Of a stretch of DNA of 64,000 nt, positions 52,400-60,315 are shown in pieces. A program made the position numbers and the translations under genes. The number at the start of each line of letters is the position of its first letter. The first letter of the stretch is position 1. The DNA comes from Riemerella anatipestifer_F (GTDB lineage: Bacteria > Bacteroidota > Bacteroidia > Flavobacteriales > Weeksellaceae): the NCBI RefSeq assembly GCF_037861325.1, contig NZ_JAFELW010000001.1; one strand, written 5' to 3'. The notes under the pieces are model-generated. The model saw only the letters and a program-made list of their open reading frames with translations. It did not search any database and was not told where the DNA came from.

Positions 52400-52440
52400 A
52401 TTTCTTAACATAGGTCAATAATTTAGAATTAGAATAAATG

Positions 52441-52448
52441 TATATTTG
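52441..52448 (+). promoter_or_regulatory. Candidate -7 box of the yceI-like gene
   Basis: TATATTTG fits TAnnTTTG, 22 bases before the start codon. No clear TTG upstream. Confidence 0.45.
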
Positions 52449-52469
52449 CATTAGTAAAATCATTAAACA

Positions 52470-53042
52470 ATGAAAAAAATAGCATTATTATTCGTTATGG
52501 CAGGTGGGCTACTTACAGCTCAGACCAAAAATCTAAAAGTAGAAAAAGCCAATATTAACTGGTGGGGCTATAAGGTGATGAAATCCGACGCTTCCTCTCA
52601 TAATGGGACATTAGGGTTAAAAAATGGTACTGTAGTTTTAAAAAACAACCAACTAGCAGGAGGTACTTTTGTTTTGGATATGACGAGCATCAACGCCACA
52701 GACCTCACAGGAGAATACCAAACAAAGCTCAATAATCATCTTAAAAATGGAGATTTTTTTGAGGTAGAGAAATATCCTACGGGAAGCTTTAAAATCACTT
52801 CTCTTAAAAAAACAGGAAAGGCAGATTACAACTACCTTGTTACAGGAGTACTTACTGTAAAGGGTAAAACCAATACCGTAACTTTCCCTGCAAAGATAGA
52901 TGTAAACAAAGGAGAAGTTACCTTAACTTCGGATAAGTTCTCTATTGATAGACAAAAGTGGGATATCGCTTACCAATCTTCTATGAAAGATGTAGTCATT
53001 AAAGACGATATGGATTTACAAGTAAGTTTTACAGCCAAGTAA
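52470..53042 (+). CDS. YceI family protein (lipid-binding lipocalin-like)
   Basis: 190 residues. Signal peptide (about 1-18). Typical YceI features: Val-Met-Lys-Ser-Asp-Ala-Ser-Ser-His-Asn-Gly near 36-46, Gly-Gly-Thr-Phe-Val-Leu-Asp-Met near 68-75, Phe-Phe-Glu-Val-Glu-Lys-Tyr-Pro near 99-106, and Val-Thr-Phe-Pro-Ala-Lys near 135-140. The fold is an extended barrel that binds isoprenoid lipids such as polyprenyls. A periplasmic single gene with its own promoter and terminator. Confidence 0.93.
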   Translation: MKKIALLFVMAGGLLTAQTKNLKVEKANINWWGYKVMKSDASSHNGTLGLKNGTVVLKNNQLAGGTFVLDMTSINATDLTGEYQTKLNNHLKNGDFFEVEKYPTGSFKITSLKKTGKADYNYLVTGVLTVKGKTNTVTFPAKIDVNKGEVTLTSDKFSIDRQKWDIAYQSSMKDVVIKDDMDLQVSFTAK

Positions 53043-53064
53043 CTATTTTAAATTTAATTTAACA

Positions 53065-53097
53065 AAAAAATCCAAGAAGTAAACTCTTGGATTTTTT
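53065..53097. terminator. Bidirectional terminator between yceI-like gene and HIUase-like gene
   Basis: AAAAAATCCAAGA (53065-53077) and its complement (53085-53097) around a 7-base loop, flanked by A- and T-runs. Confidence 0.9.
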
Positions 53098-53122
53098 GTT
53101 AATTTTAAGATAGTGATAACTA

Positions 53123-53533
53123 TTAATTACCTCGATATGTTGAGTAGCCATATGGACTTAAAGTTATTGGAACATGATAATGACTATTATCTTTTATTTC
53201 AAATACTACTTCAATAAATGGGTAAAAACTTTTTTGTCCTAATTTGTCAAAATAAGGTTTTGTAAAATAAGTTAACCTATAAATTCCTTGATGATTTATA
53301 TCTTTCTCTTCCTTCAAAAAATCTCTAATTCGCCCATTTGAATCGGTTATTTTTTCATCAACTTTTATCCAATTACCTGTATTATTCATTTTTGACAGAC
53401 TAATCGTAACTCCAGAAGCTGGTTGTCCCTGAGTAATATCCAAAATATGACTTGATAACTGGTATTTTGCTTCTTGTGCAAACATAAAACTTGTAAAAGC
53501 AAGTATTAATACTAAGAAAGAACTCTTTTTCAT
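53123..53533 (-). CDS. Exported 5-hydroxyisourate hydrolase-like (transthyretin family) protein
   Basis: 136 residues from the ATG at 53531-53533, which opens a signal peptide (about 1-19). The mature chain has Leu-Ser-Ser-His-Ile-Leu-Asp-Ile-Thr-Gln-Gly-Gln-Pro-Ala near 24-37, Asp-Ser-Asn-Gly-Arg near 64-68, and His-Tyr-His-Val-Pro near 118-122, as in HIUases of ureide breakdown. The signature C-terminus Tyr-Arg-Gly-Ser is Tyr-Arg-Gly-Asn here. No uricase or OHCU decarboxylase is beside it. It is probably periplasmic; salmonella-type exported TTR-like proteins are known. Confidence 0.88.
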   Translation of the reverse strand: MKKSSFLVLILAFTSFMFAQEAKYQLSSHILDITQGQPASGVTISLSKMNNTGNWIKVDEKITDSNGRIRDFLKEEKDINHQGIYRLTYFTKPYFDKLGQKSFYPFIEVVFEIKDNSHYHVPITLSPYGYSTYRGN

Positions 53534-53627
53534 AATATATAAATTTAAAAAATTAGTTACCATTTAATCTCCCTATTGATATACTTTATTGCTATTTTTA
53601 GTACAAAAATCTACCTTTTTTGAAATT

Positions 53628-54134
53628 TTAATCTAACCTATTTATTTGGTTTGTCTCAATTGCTAATATCCCCACTTTTGCAAGCCTCACATCTTCAATA
53701 CCATGTGCTCCCCCTACCCCAATTCCTCCTACGACTTCTCCATCTAACCAAATAGGGATTCCCCCGTCTAAGATTAAAATATTCTCATCCAAATAACGAA
53801 TATCTTCGGGTATAGTTCCATTTTTGATACCCTGAGCGATCTCAGCGGTTTCTCTTTTTTGAGAAGTTGCGGTAAATGCTTTTTTGTAACTAGCTCTTAA
53901 GGTATGTATACCAGCATTATGATGCCTAAGTACAGCTAATGTCTGCCCCGATCGATCCACGACGGTTACACTTATCTGATATCCATTTCTAATAGCTTCC
54001 ATAAACGACTTTTGTGCTATTTGTATAGCCATTTCACTCGTTAATATAGGCTTATATAAAACTTTTAATTGAGCATTTAGCATATTACAGCTCAACAATA
54101 TAAAACAAAAAAAACTTAAAGTAATATTTTTCAT
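53628..54134 (-). CDS. Exported HbpS/GlcG family protein, copy 2
   Basis: 168 residues. Signal peptide (about 1-21). The domain has Ile-Ala-Gln-Lys-Ser-Phe-Met-Glu-Ala near 39-47, Val-Val-Asp-Arg-Ser-Gly near 60-65, the His-rich turn His-His-Asn-Ala-Gly-Ile-His-Thr near 72-79 and Gly-Gly-Ile-Gly-Val-Gly-Gly near 138-144 of the DUF336 (PF03928) family. HbpS binds haem outside the cell in Streptomyces; GlcG is linked to glycolate use. The role here is unknown. Its start overlaps the stop of the upstream paralogue by 4 bases. Confidence 0.87.
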   Translation of the reverse strand: MKNITLSFFCFILLSCNMLNAQLKVLYKPILTSEMAIQIAQKSFMEAIRNGYQISVTVVDRSGQTLAVLRHHNAGIHTLRASYKKAFTATSQKRETAEIAQGIKNGTIPEDIRYLDENILILDGGIPIWLDGEVVGGIGVGGAHGIEDVRLAKVGILAIETNQINRLD

Positions 54135-54622
54135 CGCTGAATTGTATAACCTAAATTTTCTACTGATTTTTTAGCAATATTATGATCATTCTCTCCACTT
54201 CCTCCTCCTGATATACCAATACTACCTACTAGAATCCCACTTTTCCAAATTGGCACACCTCCCCCTAGCAATAGTAGCTCAGGAAGAGTGTTTAAGTTTT
54301 GAGCCGTCGGATCAGATGCCGCTTTTTGCATCAGATCCCAACTGGAAGTCTTAGTTGAAGCAGATGTATAGGCCTTTCTTCGTGAAGCTTCAGTATTATG
54401 AACCCCTACATCATCTCCTTTCAATAGTAGAAGTGTAACTCCAGATGAGTCTAGCACAGCTATAGATATCTTTTTATTTAATTTCTGAGCTTCTAAATTT
54501 GCCTGTTCAGCTAATTTTAATGCTCCCTCTTGTGTCAAACGTTGACTAACACTGGTAGTCTGTGCAATTAATAGATTAGTTACCATCCAAAATAACATAC
54601 CAATAAATACCTTCGCTTTCAT
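54131..54622 (-). CDS. Exported HbpS/GlcG family protein, copy 1
   Basis: 163 residues. Signal peptide (about 1-21). Same DUF336 layout as the following gene: Ala-Val-Leu-Asp-Ser-Ser-Gly-Val-Thr-Leu-Leu near 55-65, Asp-Asp-Val-Gly-Val-His-Asn-Thr near 70-77 and Gly-Ser-Ile-Gly-Ile-Ser-Gly-Gly near 132-139. The His-His turn of the sister protein is not present, so if one copy binds haem through it the other does not. The two are a diverged tandem duplicate, translationally coupled, followed by the HIUase-like gene on the same strand. Confidence 0.87.
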   Translation of the reverse strand: MKAKVFIGMLFWMVTNLLIAQTTSVSQRLTQEGALKLAEQANLEAQKLNKKISIAVLDSSGVTLLLLKGDDVGVHNTEASRRKAYTSASTKTSSWDLMQKAASDPTAQNLNTLPELLLLGGGVPIWKSGILVGSIGISGGGSGENDHNIAKKSVENLGYTIQR

Positions 54623-54859
54623 TTTGACTTTATTTAGAGTTAGATATTATATCATACATTCAACTAAGTATTCACCAAATTATAGGTGTTTACATTGAGA
54701 AACTTAATATTTTTTATAGCAATTTACTATAAATTAAATATTTATAAACTATTTCAAAACATTATCAAGAGTTATCTCCTCCTTATGTATTGTCAAAGTT
54801 ATACAAACTTTTAGTAAATATTAAATGATAATATCACTCGTCACCATTGAGGTTATCAA
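54623..54859. other. AT-rich spacer upstream of the HbpS/GlcG pair
   Basis: No gene visible. It should hold the promoter of the - strand pair, but I see no clear TAnnTTTG with TTG. Confidence 0.45.
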
Positions 54860-55404
54860 TTAAATATCATCAAACTCTTCTATAATGTTTTGGGATTCTA
54901 TTGGATTACCTAAACTTACCAAAGTACCAATTATCGTAGTAAGAGGAATTCTGTCTTTTGTTATATATATATGCCAACAGATATAACAATGCCTCTGATG
55001 TCAGTAATATAAAACGTTTAATATCTGTATTCCAAGTAATTTCGTTAATAAAAATTTGATTTAAACTAATTACTTACGATAATAAATCCTACTTTCTTAT
55101 AGCCATCATTATTTAGTTTTGGACAATAATAATTGATATACTCTTTTATCGCTTTGTCATCTATTCCCAAACTATAACCACTAGAATAGGCTTAGATCTA
55201 CCAAAAAAGCGGTGTTATCTACTCTAAATTTTATGCATCGGAATTTCTTCCATTCCCTTGATCCAAAATTTCCACCTCAAAATCTAATTGTTTAAAAATT
55301 TCGGCAACCAACTTTTCATAAGCACTTCCTTTGGACGATGAGGAGGCTATAAATGTCTTTCCACAATGCTTACAAAGCCTATTAACTCTAATGTTGCTAC
55401 TCAT
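54860..55404 (-). pseudogene. Decayed, chimeric remnant of a mobile-element and restriction-type gene
   Basis: On the - strand an intact 57-codon piece (55404 to 55231) encodes a short zinc-type N-terminus (Cys11-x2-Cys14) like those of Bacteroidetes integrase or HTH proteins. It runs straight into Tyr-Glu-Lys-Leu-Val-Ala-Glu-Ile-Phe, resembling restriction endonucleases. After the stop, coding-like text goes on through nonsense codons in the same frame (about 55195-55081, with Ile-Lys-Glu-Tyr-Ile-Asn-Tyr-Tyr), then in a second frame (about 55043-54930), then in a third frame to a TAA at 54860-54862 (Ile-Pro-Leu-Thr-Thr-Ile-Ile-Gly-Thr-Leu-Val). At least two frameshifts and four stops break it. 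Confidence 0.68.
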
Positions 55405-55565
55405 TTACACTTTTTGTTTGGTTACCTGTTAATAATTTCGCTCAGTATTTGGCAGTAGTTACCATTATTTAGCAGTATTTGCCATTAGTAATTTCACCAT
55501 CGTCACCCTAAAAATACACCAAACCACCTTTGCAGACAACACTGTACCTCACATTGCACCCTAAG

Positions 55566-55607
55566 AAAGTATCAAAATAAAACAAAAAGTATCAAAAGGT
55601 ATCAAAA
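55566..55607 (+). repeat. Three direct repeats RGTATCAAAA upstream of the remnant
   Basis: AAAGTATCAAAA at 55566-55577 and 55586-55597, and AAGGTATCAAAA at 55596-55607, spaced 20 and 10 bases. A little further left (about 55440-55490) the string CAGTATTTG also recurs twice with GCCATTA or GGCAGTA. They may be leftover binding sites of the lost element. Confidence 0.6.
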
Positions 55608-55685
55608 ACTTTAAGCGTAAAATACTGTAATTTAGATGATTAAATATACAAGGTGTTTATTTTCAAATTATTGCAAAAACATAGG

Positions 55686-57077
55686 CTATTTTCCAATACA
55701 AAACTTCCCAAAGATATTACCCAGAACTTCGTCATTGGTAAACTCTCCCGAGATTTCGCCTAAATACTCCATAGCAGCACGAAGTTCGTAGGCTAAAAGT
55801 TCAGTAGAAATTCTATTGGTGATGGCTTCTTCTACTTTTTGTACCGAAAGAAGCGATTTTTGTAATGCTTCTTGATGACGCTGATTGGTAATAATGGCAC
55901 TTTCAGAAGTTTTTAACTCTTCTATATAAGCTACCAGTTCGTTTTTTAAAATTTCTATATTCTTGCCTTCCTTAGCCGAAATACCCAAAATGGTTTGGGT
56001 AAAATTAGGAACCAAAGTCTCTTTTAACTGTCTCCAAAAATCATTGATTTCTGTTTCATTACTAGAGTCTATTTTGTTTTGGAGTAAAATAACCTTAAGA
56101 TCAGGACGCTCCAAAGAGGTGATAAAGTTTATAATTTCTTCAGGAGTAGTATCCTCTACATCAAATAAATACAATAGAATATCTGCTGTATTTATTTTTT
56201 CTTTAGCCTTTTCTACACCTATGCTCTCTACTCTATCGGCGGTATCTCTAATCCCTGCGGTATCTATAAATCTAAAAGCGTGTCCACCAATATGCAGTAC
56301 TTCTTCTATGGTATCTCTGGTAGTTCCTGCAATATCAGAAACGATGGCTCTTTCCTCTTTTAGCAAAGCATTTAACAAGGTAGATTTACCTGCATTGGGC
56401 TTACCAATAATAGCTACTTGAACTCCATTTTTAACGGCATTTCCGTATTGGAAACTTTCTAATAAACCACCAAGTTTAGACTTTAATTTTTGTAATAATT
56501 GAGTCAATTCAGTTCGGTCAGCAAATTCTACATCTTCTTCAGCAAAATCAAGCTCAAGTTCTATAAGAGAAGTGAAATTAAGTAAATCGTTCCGTAAAAT
56601 AGAAATTTCATTAGATATACCACCTTTTAGTTGGTTAAGAGCTACTTTTCTTGCTGCTTCACTTTCAGAAGCTATAAGGTCTGCTATAGATTCCGCCTGA
56701 GAAAGGTCTATTCTACCATTCATAAAGGCTCTCATACTAAACTCTCCAGCCTTAGCCATTCTGCAACCGTTTGCTATCAATAAATCTAAAATTCTTTTAC
56801 CAATGAAAGGCGACCCATGAAACGAAATCTCTACGGAATCCTCTGTAGTAAAGCTTTTCGGAGCTTTAAAAATACTTATCATGACTTCATCTATCACTTC
56901 CTCGCCTTGGACGATAAATCCGTAATGAAGCGTGTGGGAGTCAACTTTAGTTAAATCTTTCCCTTTGAAAATAGTATTTGTAATGTTAATAGAGTTATCT
57001 CCCGAAACTCTAATAATGCCTATGGCTCCTACTCCATTGGCTGTAGCTAGTGCACAAATGGTATCTTGCTGATTCAT
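55686..57077 (-). CDS. mnmE: tRNA modification GTPase MnmE
   Basis: 463 residues. N-terminal tetrahydrofolate-binding domain (1-120), helical domain, and an inserted G domain with Gly-Lys-Pro-Asn-Ala-Gly-Lys-Ser-Thr near 226-234, Asp-Thr-Ala-Gly-Ile-Arg-Asp-Thr near 273-280 and Gln-Asn-Lys-Ile-Asp near 336-340. It ends in Cys-Ile-Gly-Lys, the invariant CxGK. With MnmG it modifies U34 of some tRNAs. A TATATTTG box on the - strand lies only 4 bases before the start codon, so the transcript may be leaderless. Confidence 0.96.
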   Translation of the reverse strand: MNQQDTICALATANGVGAIGIIRVSGDNSINITNTIFKGKDLTKVDSHTLHYGFIVQGEEVIDEVMISIFKAPKSFTTEDSVEISFHGSPFIGKRILDLLIANGCRMAKAGEFSMRAFMNGRIDLSQAESIADLIASESEAARKVALNQLKGGISNEISILRNDLLNFTSLIELELDFAEEDVEFADRTELTQLLQKLKSKLGGLLESFQYGNAVKNGVQVAIIGKPNAGKSTLLNALLKEERAIVSDIAGTTRDTIEEVLHIGGHAFRFIDTAGIRDTADRVESIGVEKAKEKINTADILLYLFDVEDTTPEEIINFITSLERPDLKVILLQNKIDSSNETEINDFWRQLKETLVPNFTQTILGISAKEGKNIEILKNELVAYIEELKTSESAIITNQRHQEALQKSLLSVQKVEEAITNRISTELLAYELRAAMEYLGEISGEFTNDEVLGNIFGKFCIGK

Positions 57078-57081
57078 TCCG

Positions 57082-57089
57082 CAAATATA
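57082..57089 (-). promoter_or_regulatory. Candidate -7 box of mnmE
   Basis: TATATTTG on the - strand, ending 4 bases before the start codon. If used, transcription begins at or next to the A of ATG. Confidence 0.4.
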
Positions 57090-57135
57090 AGACTTAGAAA
57101 AATAATTCGGTTTTCTAGAAAAAGTTATCTTTAGA

Positions 57136-57729
57136 TTAAAGTTTCCCTTTTTCGGCTATACTTTTTCTAACTCTACTCAGACTTTCTGGGGTAATCCCTA
57201 GATAGGAAGCCACCATCCATTGTGGTACTCGTTGTAAAATATCAGGATACATTTTTATGAAATCTAAGTATCTTTCTTCGGCTGTTGCACCCAATAAAGA
57301 ATTAACTCTGTTTTGTAAATTTCTGATGTGTTTTTGCAATAACATCTCTTGTGATGCGGCTGTTTGTGGAAACTTTTCTATTATTTGAGCAAAAAATGAA
57401 GGTTTTAGTAATAAGACTTGGCTATCTTCTACTGCCTCTATATAGAATTTAGATTTTTCATCAAAGAATAAACTATTCCTGTCTGAAAGCAACCATTTTT
57501 CTGGAGCAAACTGAATGATATGTTCTTTACCTTGGGCATCTATGGAATACATTCTTAAAAGTCCACTTTCTACAAAAACAGCCCACTTAGCGACCTCGCC
57601 TTCTCTTAATAAAAAGGTGTTTTTTTTAATATTTTTTATTTCGTATTCATCCTTACAAAAATCAAGACAAGTATTTGGTAAGTCTAAAATTTCTGATAAA
57701 TGGTTTTCAAAGTTTATCATATTTGACAT
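57136..57729 (-). CDS. Crp/Fnr family transcription regulator
   Basis: 197 residues. The cyclic-nucleotide-binding-like beta roll (about 25-115) has Leu-Leu-Arg-Glu-Gly-Glu-Val-Ala-Lys and Val-Glu-Ser-Gly-Leu-Leu-Arg; the Arg-Ser/Thr pair of true cAMP binders is not obvious. There are no FNR-type cysteines in a row. The C-terminal helix-turn-helix has Val-Ala-Ser-Tyr-Leu-Gly-Ile-Thr-Pro-Glu-Ser-Leu-Ser-Arg-Val-Arg-Lys near 175-191, with the Flavobacterial spacing. The ligand is unknown. It stands alone, upstream of two small membrane protein genes on the same strand. Confidence 0.9.
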   Translation of the reverse strand: MSNMINFENHLSEILDLPNTCLDFCKDEYEIKNIKKNTFLLREGEVAKWAVFVESGLLRMYSIDAQGKEHIIQFAPEKWLLSDRNSLFFDEKSKFYIEAVEDSQVLLLKPSFFAQIIEKFPQTAASQEMLLQKHIRNLQNRVNSLLGATAEERYLDFIKMYPDILQRVPQWMVASYLGITPESLSRVRKSIAEKGKL

Positions 57730-57799
57730 TTACAATAACGGGTAGTTAAATAATTTCAACTTTAAAACTATTCAACTGTCTTTTATTTCATTATGATTT

Positions 57800-57943
57800 T
57801 TATGGCTTTAAAATTTTACCGCTATCTTCCAAACCATTTTGAAATGCCGTTTTGCTTCCATTCCAATCGCAAACAGTTTCAACTATCAACATGGTTAAGA
57901 TTCCTGCTATGAAAAACATAACTTCCCTTTTAGTAATTTTCAT
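57800..57943 (-). CDS. Small membrane protein (47 residues)
   Basis: 47 residues: Met-Lys-Ile-Thr-Lys-Arg-Glu, then one hydrophobic segment near 8-22, then a polar tail with Cys-Asp-Trp-Asn-Gly and a Lys-Pro end. The stop is TAA at 57800-57802. The charge pattern fits an N-in membrane anchor or a very short signal. It lies between the Crp/Fnr gene and another small gene. I do not know the family. Confidence 0.55.
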   Translation of the reverse strand: MKITKREVMFFIAGILTMLIVETVCDWNGSKTAFQNGLEDSGKILKP

Positions 57944-58023
57944 TTTATTTATGGTTTAGGTTTATTTCAAAATTCAAAGTTGTTTTGCAGTATAACTTAG
58001 TTTAAAGAAATCTTATACAGAAT

Positions 58024-58170
58024 TTAATTATTCACACAACCCTTTAAAGCATCTGCACCGAAATAAAATACAGCTAACCAAACCAACCCTTTTGCGGTAA
58101 AGAAAATTAGTCCTCCCCAACCTACTCGTTTAAGCCATTTTTTAAATTTAGAATCAGAAGTGTTATTCAT
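58024..58170 (-). CDS. Small membrane protein (48 residues)
   Basis: 48 residues: a basic amphipathic start (Lys-Phe-Lys-Lys-Trp-Leu-Lys-Arg-Val-Gly-Trp-Gly-Gly), then a hydrophobic segment near 20-40 with Lys-Gly-Leu-Val-Trp-Leu, ending Cys-Val-Asn-Asn. It resembles single-pass small membrane proteins of Bacteroidetes. 80 bases upstream of the second small gene and on the same strand. Divergent from the aminotransferase gene. Confidence 0.6.
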   Translation of the reverse strand: MNNTSDSKFKKWLKRVGWGGLIFFTAKGLVWLAVFYFGADALKGCVNN

Positions 58171-58266
58171 TGTAATGATATTTTTAGCAAAAATAATTAT
58201 TTATTTTGATTTTATTTCGCTTTACATTTAAGCCAGAAATATGATGAAATGTTTAATCAAAATCCG

Positions 58267-58274
58267 TAATTTTG
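58267..58274 (+). promoter_or_regulatory. Candidate -7 box of the aminotransferase gene
   Basis: TAATTTTG fits TAnnTTTG, 20 bases before the start codon. No TTG at the best distance. Confidence 0.5.
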
Positions 58275-58293
58275 TTGCTAATAAAAATATACT

Positions 58294-59490
58294 ATGAGCA
58301 AATTATCTAAACGCGTTGAGAGACTGAGCTATTCCCAAACCTTTGTAATGTCTAATAAAGCCCGTGCTATGAAAGCGGAAGGTATAGATGTTATTAGTAT
58401 GACTTTGGGGGAGCCCGATTTTGATGTTCCTGAAAAAATAAAATTAGCTGCTAAAAAAGCTATTGACGATAATTATAGTCATTACTCTCCTATAACAGGA
58501 TTTCTTGAACTTAGACAAGCCATTTGTAATAAGTTAAAAAGAGATAATAATTTGGACTACTCTCCAAGTCAAATTTGTGTTTCTACGGGAGCTAAACAGT
58601 CCATTTCTAATGTATTAGCAGCTCTTATAGATGACGAAGATGAAGTCATTTTGCCTTCGCCATATTGGGTAAGCTACGACGAAATGGTAAGAATGATGGG
58701 TGGGAATTCCGTTTTCATAGAAACTTCTATAGAAACTGATTTTAAGGTAACTCCTAAGCAAATAGAAGCAGCCATTACTCCAAAGACTAAAGCGATTTTA
58801 TTTAGTTCGCCTTGTAATCCTTCTGGAAGTTTTTATACCTGTGAAGAATTGGAAGCTATCGCTAATACTTTAGCCAAATATCCAGAGATTGTGATAATTT
58901 CCGACGAAATTTATGAGTTTTTAAATTACGAAGGTAAACATACTTCTATTGCCGAATTTCCACAAGTGTTTAATCAGACAGTAGTCATCAATGGTGTTTC
59001 TAAGGCTTATGCTATGACAGGCTGGAGAATAGGCTACTCTGCTGCTCCTCAGTGGTTGGCATCTGCTTGCGACAAAATACAAGGGCAAGTAACTTCTGGG
59101 GCTAATACCATTGCACAAATTGCTTCTATTACGGCATTAGAAATGCAGCCATCGGAATTACAACCTATGATAGATAAGTTTAAAGAAAGAAGGAATCTAG
59201 CTCATCAACTTATATCCGAAATACCAGGTTTTAAATGTAATTTGCCTAAAGGAGCATTCTATCTTTTCCCTGATGTTTCTTACTATTTTGGAAAAACTTT
59301 AGGAGATACCACCATCAATAACTCTGATGATTTTGCGATGTTCCTTTTAGAGAAAGCTCATGTGGCTACTGTTGGAGGCGTATCATTTGGAGATACCAAC
59401 TGTATTCGTCTATCTTACGCTACTTCCGATGAACAGATAATTGAAGCGATGAAGCGTATCAAAGAAACTTTAGCTAAATATAATGTTTAA
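58294..59490 (+). CDS. Pyridoxal-phosphate aminotransferase, class I (aspartate type)
   Basis: 398 residues. Seen: Gly-Glu-Pro-Asp-Phe near 40-44, Ser-Pro-Cys-Asn-Pro-Ser-Gly near 171-177, Ile-Ser-Asp-Glu-Ile-Tyr near 201-206 and Asn-Gly-Val-Ser-Lys-Ala-Tyr-Ala-Met-Thr-Gly-Trp-Arg near 233-245 with the cofactor Lys. It is closest to the subgroup 1-gamma aspartate aminotransferases (aspC/aatA of Bacilli and Bacteroidetes), which may also use prephenate. Monocistronic with a candidate promoter. Substrate not proven. Confidence 0.92.
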   Translation: MSKLSKRVERLSYSQTFVMSNKARAMKAEGIDVISMTLGEPDFDVPEKIKLAAKKAIDDNYSHYSPITGFLELRQAICNKLKRDNNLDYSPSQICVSTGAKQSISNVLAALIDDEDEVILPSPYWVSYDEMVRMMGGNSVFIETSIETDFKVTPKQIEAAITPKTKAILFSSPCNPSGSFYTCEELEAIANTLAKYPEIVIISDEIYEFLNYEGKHTSIAEFPQVFNQTVVINGVSKAYAMTGWRIGYSAAPQWLASACDKIQGQVTSGANTIAQIASITALEMQPSELQPMIDKFKERRNLAHQLISEIPGFKCNLPKGAFYLFPDVSYYFGKTLGDTTINNSDDFAMFLLEKAHVATVGGVSFGDTNCIRLSYATSDEQIIEAMKRIKETLAKYNV

Positions 59491-59559
59491 CTCATAGATT
59501 CTTTGTAAACAATAGATATTAACTATCAAAAATAACACAACTCATTAACTGAATCTTTT

Positions 59560-59567
59560 TATCTTTG
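59560..59567 (+). promoter_or_regulatory. Candidate -7 box of the peroxiredoxin gene
   Basis: TATCTTTG fits TAnnTTTG, 37 bases before the start codon. Confidence 0.5.
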
Positions 59568-59604
59568 TGAGATAAAACTTTGAATAACTAAAAAATATAA
59601 AAAT

Positions 59605-60237
59605 ATGTCATTAGTAGGAAGACCTTTCCCAAACATTACAGTAGATGCAATGTCTGAAATGGGAGACAACTTAAGAATTAACATTCTAGAAGAAGCAACA
59701 AAAAATCAACAAAAAGTATTATTATTTTGGTATCCAAAAGATTTTACTTTTGTTTGTCCAACAGAATTACACGCTTTTCAAGAAGCTCTAGGCGAGTTTG
59801 AAAAGAGAAATACTAAAGTAATTGGTGCTTCTTGTGATACTAACGAAGTACACTTCGCTTGGTTAAACACACCTAAAGATAATGGTGGTATTGAGGGCGT
59901 TACTTACCCAATCTTAGCAGATACTCACAGACAACTAGCTAATGCTTTAGGAATTGTAGATCAAGATTTTGATTATGATGAAGAAGGAAACGAAATTCTT
60001 TCAGGTTCAAACGTAACTTACAGAGCTACTTATCTGATAGATGAAACAGGAAAAATTTTCCACGAAGCAGTAAACGATATGCCTCTAGGTAGAAATGTAA
60101 AAGAGTTTTTAAGACTTATAGATGCCTATACTCACGTACAGAAGCACGGTGAAGTTTGCCCTGCTAACTGGGAAGAAGGTAAAGAGGCTATGCATGCTGA
60201 TAGAAAATCAACCGCAGAATATTTAGCAAAACACTAA
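59605..60237 (+). CDS. 2-Cys peroxiredoxin (AhpC/Prx1 type)
   Basis: 210 residues. Peroxidatic Cys51 in Phe-Val-Cys-Pro-Thr-Glu-Leu, resolving Cys185 in Gly-Glu-Val-Cys-Pro-Ala-Asn-Trp, and a C-terminal tail that would unfold in oxidation. It reduces hydrogen peroxide and alkyl hydroperoxides in the cytosol. The thioredoxin gene 78 bases downstream is a likely reductant, with a terminator in between that may let both be tuned. There is no AhpF in the window. Confidence 0.94.
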   Translation: MSLVGRPFPNITVDAMSEMGDNLRINILEEATKNQQKVLLFWYPKDFTFVCPTELHAFQEALGEFEKRNTKVIGASCDTNEVHFAWLNTPKDNGGIEGVTYPILADTHRQLANALGIVDQDFDYDEEGNEILSGSNVTYRATYLIDETGKIFHEAVNDMPLGRNVKEFLRLIDAYTHVQKHGEVCPANWEEGKEAMHADRKSTAEYLAKH

Positions 60238-60255
60238 ACAATAGTAATTTACTAG

Positions 60256-60290
60256 AAAGAGGTTTGATTTTCTCAGACCTCTTTTTTAAT
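60256..60290 (+). terminator. Terminator between peroxiredoxin and thioredoxin genes
   Basis: AAAGAGGTTTGA (60256-60267) pairs with TCAGACCTCTTT (60273-60284) with one mismatch, followed by TTTT. Confidence 0.8.
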
Positions 60291-60315
60291 ACTTTCAACT
60301 TAAAAATATAAAACA

